From Couchioplanes caeruleus (lineage in GTDB: Bacteria > Actinomycetota > Actinomycetes > Mycobacteriales > Micromonosporaceae), in NCBI RefSeq assembly GCF_023499255.1, contig NZ_CP092183.1:1743501-1807500 (forward strand): 64,000 bases of DNA, in the 5' to 3' direction. Within the stretch, counting starts at the first letter, position 1. Every line of letters begins with the position of its first letter. Shown piece by piece: positions 1-9,712 of this stretch. The translations under genes were made by a program, and so were the position numbers. The notes beneath the pieces are model-generated. The model saw only the letters and a list, made by a program, of their open reading frames with translations. It searched no databases and was not told the origin of the DNA.

Positions 1-926
1 TCGACGACCTCAAGGCCGACCACGTCTTCCCGATCGCCGGCCCGCCGTGCTTCCTCGACGACGAGCTGTGGCAGTTCAACGACATCTTCGGCGACGAGGG
101 GAACATTTTCCCCGACCAGTCGGTGTTCATGAGCGAGTACGCGAAGGTCGGCGGCACCAACGGTGTGGTTCTGCTGCCCGGTAGCGTCTCGGAGCTCACC
201 ACGGACAGCATCGACACCACCCACCCGACCGACGTCGACGAGTTCTTCGCCAACAAGAAGGCCCACCTCGAGGAGATGCGCGAGCGCAAGGCGCCGATCA
301 TCGCCGCCGAGAAGGCGTCCTGGCGGCACCCCGAGATCGACGTGCTGGGCGAGCTGAAGAAGCGCATCGAGCCGCTGCTCGAGGAGTCGATCTACCTGGC
401 CAAGGGCGTCGGCGGTCCGGTCCGCTTCGACCTGGTCAGCTACGACGGCGACGCGGTCGAGTCGATCGTGGTGGACTTCCCCGGCAAGCAGGTGCGCCCG
501 TACGCCGACGAGAAGGTCCGCTACCGCTTCCGCACCCAGCGCGAGCTCATCGAGCACCTGATCTTCATCGACGAGGGCGACTGGGTGAACTCGCTCTTCC
601 TCTCGTGCCGCTTCACCGCCGCCCGCATCGGCCAGTACAACGAGTTCGTCTACGCGTTCTTCAAGTGCCTCAGCGAGGAACGCCTGCAGTACGCCGAGGG
701 CTGGTACGACGAGCACGAGAAGTCGGTCGAGTCCGAGGACACCCAGCTCGGCGACTGGACGGTCCAGCGCCGCTGCCCGCACCTGAAGGCGGACCTCAGC
801 CGCTTCGGGATCGTGGACGGCAACGTGCTCACCTGCCAGCTGCACGGATGGAAGTTCGACCTGCCGACCGGCCGCTGCCTCACCAGCGTCGGCCACAAGA
901 TCCGCGCCGAGAAAGCCACTTCATAA
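1..926 (+). CDS. MBL-fold / Rieske [2Fe-2S] protein, C-terminal part
   Basis: The reading frame is open from the window edge (codon phase begins at base 3), so the true start lies upstream and about 307 residues are visible. The last 50 residues hold a Rieske motif: RRCPH (Cys-x-His), then about 20 residues later CQLHGWKFD (Cys-x-x-His), the four ligands of a 2Fe-2S cluster. The earlier part resembles the C-terminal half of metallo-beta-lactamase-fold (UlaG-like) hydrolases, which are joined to a Rieske domain in some actinobacterial proteins; the expected N-terminal metal-binding HxHxDH motif is outside the window. The product is probably a cytosolic hydrolase or oxygenase-like enzyme; the substrate cannot be named. 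A strong hairpin follows the stop. The Rieske call is sure; the MBL part is inferred from overall resemblance. Confidence 0.75.
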   Translation, partial: DDLKADHVFPIAGPPCFLDDELWQFNDIFGDEGNIFPDQSVFMSEYAKVGGTNGVVLLPGSVSELTTDSIDTTHPTDVDEFFANKKAHLEEMRERKAPIIAAEKASWRHPEIDVLGELKKRIEPLLEESIYLAKGVGGPVRFDLVSYDGDAVESIVVDFPGKQVRPYADEKVRYRFRTQRELIEHLIFIDEGDWVNSLFLSCRFTAARIGQYNEFVYAFFKCLSEERLQYAEGWYDEHEKSVESEDTQLGDWTVQRRCPHLKADLSRFGIVDGNVLTCQLHGWKFDLPTGRCLTSVGHKIRAEKATS

Positions 927-977
927 GCAGATGTCGCAGCTCGGTGGGTGGTGCTGACCGTCGCTCACGCCGAGGCC

Positions 978-1020
978 GGGGCCGGGGCCCAGCATTCGCC
1001 GGCCCTGGCCCCTTCATTCT
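978..1020 (+). terminator. Probable transcription terminator after the Rieske gene
   Basis: Arms of 12 bp (978-989 and 1001-1012, one G-T wobble) enclose an 11-nt loop and are followed by TTCATTCT. The hairpin lies 52 bp past the stop codon and ends before the next gene begins, which fits an intrinsic terminator. Confidence 0.6.
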
Positions 1021-1056
1021 GCGTGAGTGGGAGAACACCCGGTAACCTTCGTCGCG

Positions 1057-1836
1057 ATGGATGACCGTGACCTTCTCGCCGCCCGTGACCTCGCCGTCGA
1101 CCTGGCTGTCCGCGCCGGCCGCTTGCAGCTGGAGCGGCGCGACACGCTGCGGATGGGCGCGCCCAAGGCCCACGTCAACGACGTCGTCTCCGACGTCGAC
1201 ATCGCCAGCGAGCGCCTCATCGTGGACGGAATCGTCGCCGCGTGGCCCGGTGACGCCGTCCAGGCCGAGGAGGGGCACGGCCGGGCCGGCTCGACCGGCT
1301 GGTCGTGGATCGTGGACCCGCTCGACGGCACCCGCAACTACGTGAGCCGCACCGGCCCCTGGTCGGTGTGCATCGCGCTGTACCACGACGACCGGGCCCG
1401 GGCGGCGGTCGTGCACGACCCGGCCGCCGGTGAGACGTTCAGCGCCGTCGACGGTGCCGGCGCCCTGCTCAACGGCGAGCCGATCACCGCGCCGGGTGGG
1501 CGGCAGCTGCACGAGGCGCTCGTCGGGGTGAGCTTCCAGCCGAACCCGGCGACCAAGGAGCGCGCCGGCCGGGTGATCCGGAAGCTGCTCCCGGTGTCGG
1601 GCGACATCCGCCGGGTCCCGGCGGCCCTCAACCTGGTGTACCAGGCCGCCGGCCGGCTCGACGGCGGCCTGGCGCTGGACACGAACCTGTGGGACATCGC
1701 GGCGGGCGCCCTGATCGCCCGGGAGGCCGGTGTGGTGCTCGGCGGGCACGGCCCGGACTTCTCCACCGAGCTGACGATCGGCGCGGCCCCGTCGCTGTGG
1801 CCCGCGCTGTCCGAGCTGGTCCGCGCAGTCGCCTGA
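1057..1836 (+). CDS. Inositol monophosphatase family protein
   Basis: A 259-residue protein of the Mg2+-dependent, Li+-sensitive phosphatase superfamily (inositol-1-phosphatase / 3'(2'),5'-bisphosphate nucleotidase). Both signature motifs are present: EE at the first metal site (VQAEEGHG), WIVDPLDGTRNY (motif A), and LWDIAAGALIAREAGG-like (NLWDIAAGALIAREAG, motif B). Length matches the family. I use ATG 1057; an in-frame GTG at 1027 would add ten residues lacking family resemblance. It could be histidinol-phosphatase (HisN), IMPase or CysQ; the sequence does not decide between them. It stands alone between a terminator and the convergent oxidoreductase gene, with only 37 bp between the two stop codons. 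Confidence 0.85.
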   Translation: MDDRDLLAARDLAVDLAVRAGRLQLERRDTLRMGAPKAHVNDVVSDVDIASERLIVDGIVAAWPGDAVQAEEGHGRAGSTGWSWIVDPLDGTRNYVSRTGPWSVCIALYHDDRARAAVVHDPAAGETFSAVDGAGALLNGEPITAPGGRQLHEALVGVSFQPNPATKERAGRVIRKLLPVSGDIRRVPAALNLVYQAAGRLDGGLALDTNLWDIAAGALIAREAGVVLGGHGPDFSTELTIGAAPSLWPALSELVRAVA

Positions 1837-1873
1837 GCCCGGCCGTCCTCGGGAGGCCGACCGGGCGAGGTGG

Positions 1874-3469
1874 TTACCGCCCCAGATCGGCGAGGATGCG
1901 CCGCGCGGCGTTGTGGCCGGCCGCGCCGATGACGCTGCCCGCCGGGTGGGCGCCCGCCGAGCCCGCGTACAGGCCGTCGAGGCCCGTCGCGTACGGCATG
2001 CGCTGGTCGAACGCGACCGTGTTGTCGACGTGGTGGATGTGGCCGCCGCTGATGCCGAAGTGCCGCTCGATGCCCGGCGGGGTCAGCGGCATCATGTCCG
2101 CGACCAGGTCCGACGTGCCGGGGGCGTACCGGTCGACGATCTCCAGCAGCCGCGTCACGTAGCCGGGCAGCGCCTCGTCCCACGTGGTGCCGGCCAGCTC
2201 GTACGGCACCGACTGCACGAACAGCGCCGAGGAGTGGTGCCCGGCATCGTCCTGCAGCGACGGGTCGACGGTGGTGTGCAGGTACCACTCGATAGTCGGC
2301 TCGGCGGGCAGACGCCCGGCCTGGACGTCGGCCCACATGCCCCGCAGCGCCGCCATCGGCGAATCCGACTCCGCCGGCCCGGCGAGGCCCGCGGAGCCCG
2401 GCAGGAGGTGGATGGTCGAGCCGAACGGGGAGGGTGCGTCCGCGGGGAGGCAGGAGAAGCGCGGAAGGCCGGACAGCGCCAGGTTGAGCTTGAGCGTGGT
2501 GCCGGGCCGCTTGACCGCGGCCATGCGCGACGTCAGTTCCTCCGCGAGCGCGCCCTCGGGCACGAGCGACATCAGCTGGTACGGGTCACAGGCACCCAGG
2601 ACGACCCGGGCCTCCACGGAGCGTCCGTCGGCCAGGGCGACCCCGGTGGCAGCCCCCTGGGTGACGGTCACGGCGCTCACCGGCGTACCCGTGAAGATCT
2701 GGGCCCCCGCGGCGCGGGCCGCGCCGGCGAAGGTGCGCGAGACCGTGCCCATGCCGCCGGCCGCGATCATCCACGTGCCGTCCGCACCCGGCAGGCGGCA
2801 CATGTTGTGCACGAGGAAGTTATGGCCGGTGCCGGGGTCGTCGGGGCCCGCGTTCAGCCCGGACAGGCCGTCGGTCACCGCGTACATGCTCATCAGCAGT
2901 TCGCTCTTGAACCCGAAGCGCTGCAGGTAGTCGGCGACCGAGCCGCGGACGAGGTCGACGAAGGTGCTCTGCAGCTGCGGCCGGATGTGCCGGTCGGCGA
3001 TCTCCTCGACGGAGCCGGGCTCCTGCAGCCAGGCGGGTGCGAGATCGGCGCGCAGCGCGGCGATCTCGACCTGCAGCGCCTCGTCGGCGGCGATGTCGCG
3101 CGGCGAGAAGAACCGCTCCATCTGCGCGCGCGTGGCCTCGCGGTCGGTGCCGAACAGCAGATAGGGCGAGCCGGGGCCGCCGGGCGTGGGCAGGAAGTAG
3201 TGCGGGTCGCGACGCAGCACGGGGATGTCGACGTCGAGCGTCGCCAGCAGCTCGGGCGGCATCAGGCCGAGCAGGTACGACCCCGTGGACTGCCCGAGGC
3301 CGGGCACCTTGCCGAACGGGTGCTCGGTGCGGGTGGCGCCGCCGATCACGTCGGCCGCCTCGAGCACGACGACGTCGAGGCCGGCGCGGGCGAGCAGCAC
3401 GGCGGAGACCAGGCCGTTGTGGCCGGAGCCGATGATCACGACGTCGGCGCGGGGCGGCAGAGCGTTCAT
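1874..3469 (-). CDS. Phytoene-dehydrogenase-like FAD-dependent oxidoreductase
   Basis: A 531-residue flavoprotein. The N-terminus carries a classical dinucleotide-binding fold, DVVIIGSGHNGLVSAVLLARAGLDVVVLEA (GxGxxG followed by a terminal acidic residue), and the C-terminus has GLYAGSAGAHPAGSVIGAAGHNAA, the second FAD contact typical of CrtI/phytoene-desaturase-like enzymes. Length fits the CrtI/COG1233 group. No carotenoid genes surround it, so a pigment role is not supported; many actinomycete paralogues are unassigned oxidoreductases. The start is the ATG at 3469 just before the FAD-binding strand; upstream in-frame codons encode an atypical Arg/Gly-rich extension. It is divergent from the MMPL gene across a 216-bp spacer that presumably holds both promoters. 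Confidence 0.85.
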   Translation of the reverse strand: MNALPPRADVVIIGSGHNGLVSAVLLARAGLDVVVLEAADVIGGATRTEHPFGKVPGLGQSTGSYLLGLMPPELLATLDVDIPVLRRDPHYFLPTPGGPGSPYLLFGTDREATRAQMERFFSPRDIAADEALQVEIAALRADLAPAWLQEPGSVEEIADRHIRPQLQSTFVDLVRGSVADYLQRFGFKSELLMSMYAVTDGLSGLNAGPDDPGTGHNFLVHNMCRLPGADGTWMIAAGGMGTVSRTFAGAARAAGAQIFTGTPVSAVTVTQGAATGVALADGRSVEARVVLGACDPYQLMSLVPEGALAEELTSRMAAVKRPGTTLKLNLALSGLPRFSCLPADAPSPFGSTIHLLPGSAGLAGPAESDSPMAALRGMWADVQAGRLPAEPTIEWYLHTTVDPSLQDDAGHHSSALFVQSVPYELAGTTWDEALPGYVTRLLEIVDRYAPGTSDLVADMMPLTPPGIERHFGISGGHIHHVDNTVAFDQRMPYATGLDGLYAGSAGAHPAGSVIGAAGHNAARRILADLGR

Positions 3470-3685
3470 GAGGGCCGACTCTAGCGCGCCGATCGGCGGA
3501 CAGTTCCCCCCAAATCGGTGCCGCCTCGGCGCTGTCCGGCCGACGGCCACCGGGTGCTTTCCGCCTGTCGCGGGTACGACAGGGATGTGGGCGTGGCGGT
3601 CGTCATAGTCGGCGCCATCGAGCCCCGTTCACCCCCTACGGTGAGCGGCGTCTATGCGTAGCGGCTGGGTGCGGGAGGCGGGCGG

Positions 3686-5833
3686 ATGTTCGGCTGGTGG
3701 GGCAGGGCGGTCGTCCGCGTGCGCTGGTGGGTGGTTGCCGCCGCCCTGGCGCTCGTCGTGGCCGGGGCGACCTGGGGCGCCGGTGTCTTCGGCGCGCTCA
3801 CCGGCGGCGGGTACGACGACCCCGGCAGCGAGTCCAACCGCGCCGCCGCGGCGATCTCCCAGCACCTCGGCCAGCGCAACCCCGACCTGCTCGTGCTCTG
3901 GTCCAGTGACACCGCGACCGTGACGGATGAGTCCTTCCGCGGAGCCGTCTCCGCCGCGATCGGCCGGATCCGGGCACAGGCCGACGTCGAGAATGTCGCC
4001 GGCTACACCGACCCCGACGCCTCACCGGCCCTGGTCAGTACCGACAAGCACGCCACGTACGCGGCCGTCCACCTCAAGGCCGGCGGCGAGGACGGCAAGG
4101 CGGCCGCGTACCACCGGCTGGAGCCGGAACTCGCCGCGCCCGGGCTGGAGACCGAGGTCGGCGGCCTGGTCGCCTTCACCGATCAGGCCAACGAGCAGAC
4201 CAAGAAGGACATCACGCGCGCCGAGATCTTCTCGCTGCCGGTGCTGTTCGTGCTGCTCGTGCTGATCTTCCGGGGCCTGATCGCCGCCCTCTCGCCGCTG
4301 CTCGTCGGCGGCATCGCGATCCTCGGCGCGTTCGTCGCGATCCGGGGGCTCACCTACCTCACCGACATCTCGGTGTTCGCGATCAACGTCATCACCCTGC
4401 TCGGGCTCGGCATGGCGGTGGACTACTCGCTGTTCATCGTCAGCCGCTTCCGCGAGGAGCTGGCGCGCGGCAACGACGTGCCCACGGCCATCCGCATCAC
4501 GGTGGCGACGGCCGGCCGTACGGTCATGGTCTCCGGGCTGACGATCGTCCTCGCGCTCTCCAGCCTGCTGATCTTTCCGCAGCCGTTCCTGGGCGGCCTG
4601 GCCATCGGCGGCATGGCCGCCGTGCTGGTCGCGATGCTCGCCGCCCTGACGGTCCTGCCGGCGGTGCTGTCCCTGCTCGGCCACCGCATCGACAAGCTGC
4701 GCATCCCGCTGCCGCAGCGCCGGCGTGGCGACGAGGCGGTCGGGGCATGGGAGCGCCTCGCACGCAGCGTCATGCGGCGTCCCGTCCTGTACGTCGTCGG
4801 CGTGCTCGTCGTCCTCGCGGCGTTCGCGGCGCCGTTCCTGCGGGTCGAGTTCGGCGGCTTCGACGAGCGCGTCCTGCCGCCCGGCAGCGCCGCCCGGGTG
4901 GTGGGGGAGCGGCTCGACGCGGAGTTCCCCGGTGGCGGCCAGGACCCGATCTCGGTCTTCGTCCGGGGCCCCGCCGGCGACCTGGCTCAGCGCATCGCGG
5001 CGCTGCCGGACGTCGGCGGCGCGACCGTCACCGCCCAGCGCGACGCCGCCTCGCTGATCACGGTCACCTACCCGGCGGACCTGCCGAACGCCGACGCCCG
5101 CCGGATCGTCTCCGGCATCCGCGACCTCACTCCGCCACCGGGCGCCGAGGTGCTCGTCGGCGGGCGGCCCGCCGTCGACCTCGACCTGCTGGAGAGCCTC
5201 GCCGCGCGGCTGCCGTACATGGCGCTGATCATGGCGGTCGCCACGATCGTGCTGCTCTTCCTCGCGTTCGGCTCGGTGCTGCTGCCGATCAAGGCCGTCC
5301 TGATGAACCTGGTGTCGATCGGCGCGTCGTTCGGCGTGGTGGTCTGGATCTTCCAGGAGGGCCACTTCGAGAACGTGCTGCGCTTCGAGTCGACCGGCTA
5401 CATCGAGCCGAGCAACATGATCCTCGTGCTCGCCGTGCTGTTCGGGCTGGCCACCGACTACGAGGTGTTCCTGCTCTCCCGCGTCCGCGAGGAGTGGGAC
5501 CGCACCGGGGACAACACCGCCTCCGTCGCGACCGGCATGCAGCACACCGGCGGCATCATCACCGCGGCCGCGCTGCTGCTCATCACCGTCGTGGCGGGCT
5601 TCGCCACCGGTGGCGTGACCGTCATCAAGACCATCGGCGTCGGCATGATCGTCGCGATCGTGGTGGACGCGACGCTGGTCAGGGCGCTGCTCGTTCCGGC
5701 GACGATGCGGCTGCTGGGTCGCTGGAACTGGTGGGCGCCGGGCTTCCTGAGCCGCTTCTACTCCCGGTACGGGATCCACGAGACGCCGGAGCCGCCGGCG
5801 CCCGCTCCGCAGCGGCGTTCCGTGCCCGCCTGA
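3686..5833 (+). CDS. MMPL-family (RND superfamily) membrane transporter
   Basis: A 715-residue polytopic protein with two halves, each made of a first transmembrane helix, a large extracytoplasmic loop and a cluster of about five helices. The first half ends in GLGMAVDYSLFIVSRFREE and the second in FGLATDYEVFLLSRVREE, the conserved Asp-Tyr pairs that form the proton-relay site in MMPL/RND transporters. Length matches actinobacterial MMPL proteins. A GGGAGG ribosome binding site at 3673-3678 supports the ATG at 3686. Mycobacterial relatives export lipids; other actinomycete members export lipids, pigments or antibiotics, and nothing here fixes a cargo. Its last 155 bp are overlapped antisense by the BrkB gene. 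Confidence 0.9.
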   Translation: MFGWWGRAVVRVRWWVVAAALALVVAGATWGAGVFGALTGGGYDDPGSESNRAAAAISQHLGQRNPDLLVLWSSDTATVTDESFRGAVSAAIGRIRAQADVENVAGYTDPDASPALVSTDKHATYAAVHLKAGGEDGKAAAYHRLEPELAAPGLETEVGGLVAFTDQANEQTKKDITRAEIFSLPVLFVLLVLIFRGLIAALSPLLVGGIAILGAFVAIRGLTYLTDISVFAINVITLLGLGMAVDYSLFIVSRFREELARGNDVPTAIRITVATAGRTVMVSGLTIVLALSSLLIFPQPFLGGLAIGGMAAVLVAMLAALTVLPAVLSLLGHRIDKLRIPLPQRRRGDEAVGAWERLARSVMRRPVLYVVGVLVVLAAFAAPFLRVEFGGFDERVLPPGSAARVVGERLDAEFPGGGQDPISVFVRGPAGDLAQRIAALPDVGGATVTAQRDAASLITVTYPADLPNADARRIVSGIRDLTPPPGAEVLVGGRPAVDLDLLESLAARLPYMALIMAVATIVLLFLAFGSVLLPIKAVLMNLVSIGASFGVVVWIFQEGHFENVLRFESTGYIEPSNMILVLAVLFGLATDYEVFLLSRVREEWDRTGDNTASVATGMQHTGGIITAAALLLITVVAGFATGGVTVIKTIGVGMIVAIVVDATLVRALLVPATMRLLGRWNWWAPGFLSRFYSRYGIHETPEPPAPAPQRRSVPA

Positions 5834-6632
5834 GCCGCTGGTACGCGCTCGCGCTCTGGGTGGCGGCGAACCCGGCGAGCACGATGACGTGGAACAGGTA
5901 CAGCCACAGACCCACCGCCACCGTGCCGCCGATCTCGGTGAACCCGCCGAACGGCGCGCCCAGGTCCAGCGGCAGGGAGCAGAAGAGCACGAAGCCGTGC
6001 AGGAACCCGGAGAGGTTCGCGGCGGTGAACGAGCCGACCAGGGTCGTCGCCAGCCACTCCGGTCGCCCGGGCGCGACACCGCGGTAGACCCAGATCACCA
6101 CGGGGGTCAGGACGAGCCAGGCGGCCAGGAAGGACAGGATCACGCCGGCGACCGCGTACCAGCCGCCGCGGACCCAGAGGCCGCTGGTCACCGGCAGCGC
6201 CAGGAACAGCGACAGCAGCAGGGCGGGCGCGGCGGCGAGCAGCGGCAGCCAGAGCAGCCGGCCGCGCCAGCCGACCAGGGACTCGCCGGGATCCCTCAGG
6301 CTCACGAACGCGCGGCGCAGGCCCTCGCCGTACAGGGTGGCGGGCAGCAGGCTGGCCAGCGCGAGCCAGGGCGTCAGGTGCAGGCCCGCGTCGATGAGGC
6401 GTTGCAGAGCGTGCGGGGCGCCGATCGCGTCGGGCAGGGCGTCGATCGTGCGGCCGGTGAGGTGGCGTACGCGGTCGGCCCCGGCGATGAGCCCGGTGAT
6501 CCAGATGGCCAGCAGCGCCACCGGCACCACGGCGATCCCGGCGTAGAAGGTGACCGCGGCGGCGTGCAGCGCGAGGTCACGCCCCCGCAGAGGCCTGAAC
6601 GGGGCGGCCAGCAGCCGGCGCAGTCGTCGCAT
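5679..6632 (-). CDS. YihY/BrkB-family membrane protein
   Basis: A 317-residue inner-membrane protein with about six hydrophobic segments. It begins with the family-typical GRDLALHAAAVTFYAGIAVVPVALL and ends its membrane part at about residue 265. The remaining ~50 residues are an Ala/Pro/Ser/Arg-rich tail that looks disordered. BrkB/YihY proteins were once called ribonuclease BN; most have no defined role. The start ATG at 6632 has AGGGGA just upstream. Its 3' end runs 155 bp into the MMPL gene on the opposite strand, so the low-complexity tail is largely the antisense of the MMPL C-terminal codons. Confidence 0.85.
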   Translation of the reverse strand: MRRLRRLLAAPFRPLRGRDLALHAAAVTFYAGIAVVPVALLAIWITGLIAGADRVRHLTGRTIDALPDAIGAPHALQRLIDAGLHLTPWLALASLLPATLYGEGLRRAFVSLRDPGESLVGWRGRLLWLPLLAAAPALLLSLFLALPVTSGLWVRGGWYAVAGVILSFLAAWLVLTPVVIWVYRGVAPGRPEWLATTLVGSFTAANLSGFLHGFVLFCSLPLDLGAPFGGFTEIGGTVAVGLWLYLFHVIVLAGFAATQSASAYQRLRRARNAAAERAPAAPASRGSRTGSRSGSGSPAPTSSSDPAAASSPERAAP

Positions 6633-6698
6633 TCCCCTGACATACCCATTCGACCGCTACGATCCCGCACCATCCACTGCCCGCAGCGGGAAGGCACC

Positions 6699-7214
6699 AT
6701 GTCCCTGTCCTTCAGCGCCGAGCCGGACGCGCGGCAGATCGCCGAGGCGGTCCGGCACGTGGCGCGCCGGCGGTTCCTGCCCGCCCGGCTCCTCGCCCTG
6801 CCCCTGCTGGTCATCGGGATGACCGGCTACTTCGGCTTCGGCCTGTCGTTCCTCGCGCTGCTGGCCGTGCTGGCACTGATCTTCAGCGTGCTGGGGCCCG
6901 AGGTGGTGATCCGGCGGATGACGCGGGAGGGCGTACGGCTGCTGGCCCGTCCGACCCTCTACCACTTCGACGACGACCGGTTCGGCTTCGCCACCGACCT
7001 CGCCCGTACGGAGGCGGTGTGGGAGCTGCTGAGCGCGTACGACGAGCTTCCTGGCCTGATGGTCGTCCGCCTCGGCAAGGAGCAGTTCTTCCTGATCCCG
7101 ACCGAGGGGCTCGCCGAGGACCGGCTGATGGAGCTCCGCGACCTGCTGGACCGGGCGGTCTTCCGGGCCCGGAACCGGACCGGCCGGCCCGGACCGCCCG
7201 GCGGGCCGGGCTGA
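6699..7214 (+). CDS. YcxB-like membrane protein
   Basis: A 171-residue protein: two close hydrophobic helices at roughly residues 30-72, then a soluble C-terminal region ([43 protein letters not shown]) typical of the YcxB family, whose function is unknown. The ATG at 6699 follows GGGAAGG. An in-frame opening extends far upstream but only because it is antisense to the BrkB gene. The last residues are Pro/Gly-rich. It is divergent from BrkB with 66 bp between starts, and is followed 38 bp later by dxr, so it may be read with that cluster. Confidence 0.75.
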   Translation: MSLSFSAEPDARQIAEAVRHVARRRFLPARLLALPLLVIGMTGYFGFGLSFLALLAVLALIFSVLGPEVVIRRMTREGVRLLARPTLYHFDDDRFGFATDLARTEAVWELLSAYDELPGLMVVRLGKEQFFLIPTEGLAEDRLMELRDLLDRAVFRARNRTGRPGPPGGPG

Positions 7215-7252
7215 GCGCCGCGGGCGTGCGGGCGTCCGGGAAGATGGCAGGC

Positions 7253-8455
7253 ATGCGTGAGCTCGTCCTGCTCGGTTCCACCGGTTCCATCGGCACCCAG
7301 GCCATCGACATCGTCCGGCGCAACCCCGACCGGTTCCGGGTCGTGGCGATCGGGGCGGGCGGCGGCAACGTGGCGCTGCTCGCCGCCCAGGCGCTGGAAC
7401 TGGGCGTCGACGTCGTGGGGGTGGCGCACGCCAGCGCCGTGCAGGACCTGCAACTGGCGTTCTACGCCGAGGCGCAGAAGCGGGGATGGGCGACCGGCGG
7501 CTTCAAGCTGCCGAAGATCGTGGCCGGCCCGGATGCCATGACGGAGCTCGCGCAGTGGCCCTGTGACGTCGTGCTCAACGGGGTGGTCGGCAGCCTCGGG
7601 CTCGCGCCGACGCTGTCCGCGCTGAACGCCGGCCGTACGCTCGCGCTCGCCAACAAGGAATCCCTCGTGGCCGGCGGCCCGCTGGTCAAGGCTGCGGTGA
7701 CGCGGCCGGGGCAGATCGTCCCGGTCGACTCCGAGCACTCGGCGCTCGCCCAGTGCCTGCGTGGCGGCGCGGAGCGAGAGGTGCGCCGGCTGGTCCTCAC
7801 CGCCAGCGGCGGGGCGTTCCGCGACCGCCGGCGCGATGAGTTGACGAACGTCACCCCGGAGGAGGCGCTCAAGCACCCGACGTGGGACATGGGACCGGTC
7901 GTCACGATCAACTCGGCGACGATGGTGAACAAGGGGCTCGAGGTGATCGAGGCGCACGAGCTGTTCGGCGTCGCGTACGACGACATCGAGGTGATGGTGC
8001 ACCCGCAGTCGGTGCTGCACTCGCTGGTCGAGTTCACCGACGGCTCCACGCTCGCCCAGGCCAGCCCGCCCGACATGCGCCTGCCGATCGCGCTCGCCCT
8101 GGCCTGGCCGGACCGCGTCCCCGGGGCCGCCGCCGCGGTGGACTGGACGCTCGCGCACAACTGGGAGCTGCGTCCGCTCGACGCCGAGGCGTTCCCCGCG
8201 GTCGAGCTGGCCAAGGAGGCCGGGCGGACCGGCCGCTGCCGCCCGGCGATCTACAACGCCGCCAACGAAGAGTGTGTGGCCGCGTTCGTGTCCGGTCGGC
8301 TACCTTTTCTGGGCATCGTCGAGACCCTGGCGGCGGTGCTCGCGGCGGCCCCCGATTTCGACGAACCGAGTACGGTCGAAGAGGTGCTGGCCGCGGAGGC
8401 GTGGGCGCGGGCCCAGGCACAGCGGATGATCGCTACTGCGGCTGAAGGAGCCTGA
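7253..8455 (+). CDS. dxr: 1-deoxy-D-xylulose-5-phosphate reductoisomerase
   Basis: This is the MEP-pathway enzyme that converts 1-deoxyxylulose 5-phosphate to 2-C-methyl-D-erythritol 4-phosphate with NADPH and a divalent metal, in the cytosol. Its 400 residues match the family (about 398 in E. coli). Visible motifs are the NADPH site [11 protein letters not shown] at the N-terminus, NKESLVAGG, the metal/substrate motif [12 protein letters not shown] and [19 protein letters not shown]. The ATG at 7253 gives the canonical N-terminus with GGGAAG about 10 bases upstream; an ATG nine bases earlier is possible. Its TGA overlaps the rseP start (TGATG), indicating translational coupling. The order dxr-rseP-ispG is the usual actinobacterial one. 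Confidence 0.97.
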   Translation: MRELVLLGSTGSIGTQAIDIVRRNPDRFRVVAIGAGGGNVALLAAQALELGVDVVGVAHASAVQDLQLAFYAEAQKRGWATGGFKLPKIVAGPDAMTELAQWPCDVVLNGVVGSLGLAPTLSALNAGRTLALANKESLVAGGPLVKAAVTRPGQIVPVDSEHSALAQCLRGGAEREVRRLVLTASGGAFRDRRRDELTNVTPEEALKHPTWDMGPVVTINSATMVNKGLEVIEAHELFGVAYDDIEVMVHPQSVLHSLVEFTDGSTLAQASPPDMRLPIALALAWPDRVPGAAAAVDWTLAHNWELRPLDAEAFPAVELAKEAGRTGRCRPAIYNAANEECVAAFVSGRLPFLGIVETLAAVLAAAPDFDEPSTVEEVLAAEAWARAQAQRMIATAAEGA

Positions 8456-9705
8456 TGCTGTACTGGTTGGGGGTAGCGGCGTTCGCGCTCGCCATCTTGA
8501 TCTCGGTGAGCCTGCACGAGCTGGGCCACATGATCACGGCCAAGCGGTTCGGCATGAAGGTCACGAAGTACTTCGTCGGCTTCGGCCCGACGATCTTCTC
8601 CTTCAAGCGCGGCGAGACCGAGTACGGCCTCAAGGCCATCCCGCTCGGCGGCTTCTGCAAGATCGTCGGCATGACGCCGCAGGACGACGACGTCGAGCCG
8701 CAGGACCAGCCGCGGGCCATGTGGCGCTTCCCGGTGTGGAAGCGCACGGTCGTCATGTCGGCCGGCTCCATCACCCACTTCCTGCTGGCGATCGTCGCGA
8801 CCTGGTTCGCCGCCGTCTTCGTCGGCCTGCCCAACCCGGACCTGCCGCAGACCGCCGCCGAGGAGCGGGCCATCCCGGCCAGGATCTCGGTGGGCGAGTG
8901 CGTGCAGCTGGTCATCACCGACCAGCAGGGCTGTGCGCCCACCGATCCCCAGGCCCCGGCTGCCGCGGCCGGCCTCAAGACCGGCGACGTGATCACCCAG
9001 GTCGGTGCCACGCCGATCCAGAACTACGGCCAGCTCACCGACACGATCCGCGCGCTGCCGCCCGGCGAGGTCACGTTCGCGTACACCCGCGACGGCGTGC
9101 CCGGCACCGCCACCGTGAAGCTCCTCGCCGCGCAGCGGGCGCCGCTCGACGACCCGCGGGGCGAGGTCAAGCAGGTCGCGGTCGCCGGCATCGGTCCGCG
9201 GCTCGACATGCCGGGCCTGGTCACGTACGGGCCGGTCGACGGCGTCGGCGCCAGCTTCGACTACGGCTGGAGCCTGGTGAAGGCGTCGTTCGCGGCGATG
9301 AAGCGGATCCCGGAGAAGGTCCCGGCGCTGTGGAATTCCATCACGGGCGACCAGCGCGATCCCGACACCCCGATCAGCGTGGTCGGCGCGAGCCGGCTGG
9401 GCGGCGAGGCGATCGAGGCCGGCGTGCCGCAGGTCTTCCTGATGATCTTCATCTCGCTGAACGTGTTCATCGGGCTCTTCAACCTGCTGCCGCTGCTGCC
9501 GGTGGACGGCGGTCACATAGCCATCGCCTGGTACGAGCGCGCCCGGTCGTGGCTCTACGCTCGACTCAAGAAACCCGACCCCGGCCGCGTCGACTACTAC
9601 AAGCTCATGCCGTTGACCTACGCCGTCATCCTGATCGGCGGCGCGTTCACGCTGCTGACGATCACCGCCGACGTCGTCAACCCGATCTCGATCTTCTCCA
9701 GGTGA
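8455..9705 (+). CDS. rseP: Site-2 intramembrane zinc metalloprotease (RseP/Rip1 family)
   Basis: A 416-residue membrane protease. The zinc motif HELGH lies at about residue 22 in the first helix, with the family-typical [22 protein letters not shown] after it. A PDZ domain ([22 protein letters not shown]) sits at about residues 165-235, and the third metal ligand motif [12 protein letters not shown] at about residue 343. In mycobacteria the orthologue Rip1 cleaves anti-sigma factors and controls envelope stress; the substrates here are unknown. The start overlaps the dxr stop by one base and the stop is 7 bp before ispG, so the three genes look like one operon. Confidence 0.95.
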   Translation: MLYWLGVAAFALAILISVSLHELGHMITAKRFGMKVTKYFVGFGPTIFSFKRGETEYGLKAIPLGGFCKIVGMTPQDDDVEPQDQPRAMWRFPVWKRTVVMSAGSITHFLLAIVATWFAAVFVGLPNPDLPQTAAEERAIPARISVGECVQLVITDQQGCAPTDPQAPAAAAGLKTGDVITQVGATPIQNYGQLTDTIRALPPGEVTFAYTRDGVPGTATVKLLAAQRAPLDDPRGEVKQVAVAGIGPRLDMPGLVTYGPVDGVGASFDYGWSLVKASFAAMKRIPEKVPALWNSITGDQRDPDTPISVVGASRLGGEAIEAGVPQVFLMIFISLNVFIGLFNLLPLLPVDGGHIAIAWYERARSWLYARLKKPDPGRVDYYKLMPLTYAVILIGGAFTLLTITADVVNPISIFSR

Positions 9706-9712
9706 GTGTGAA

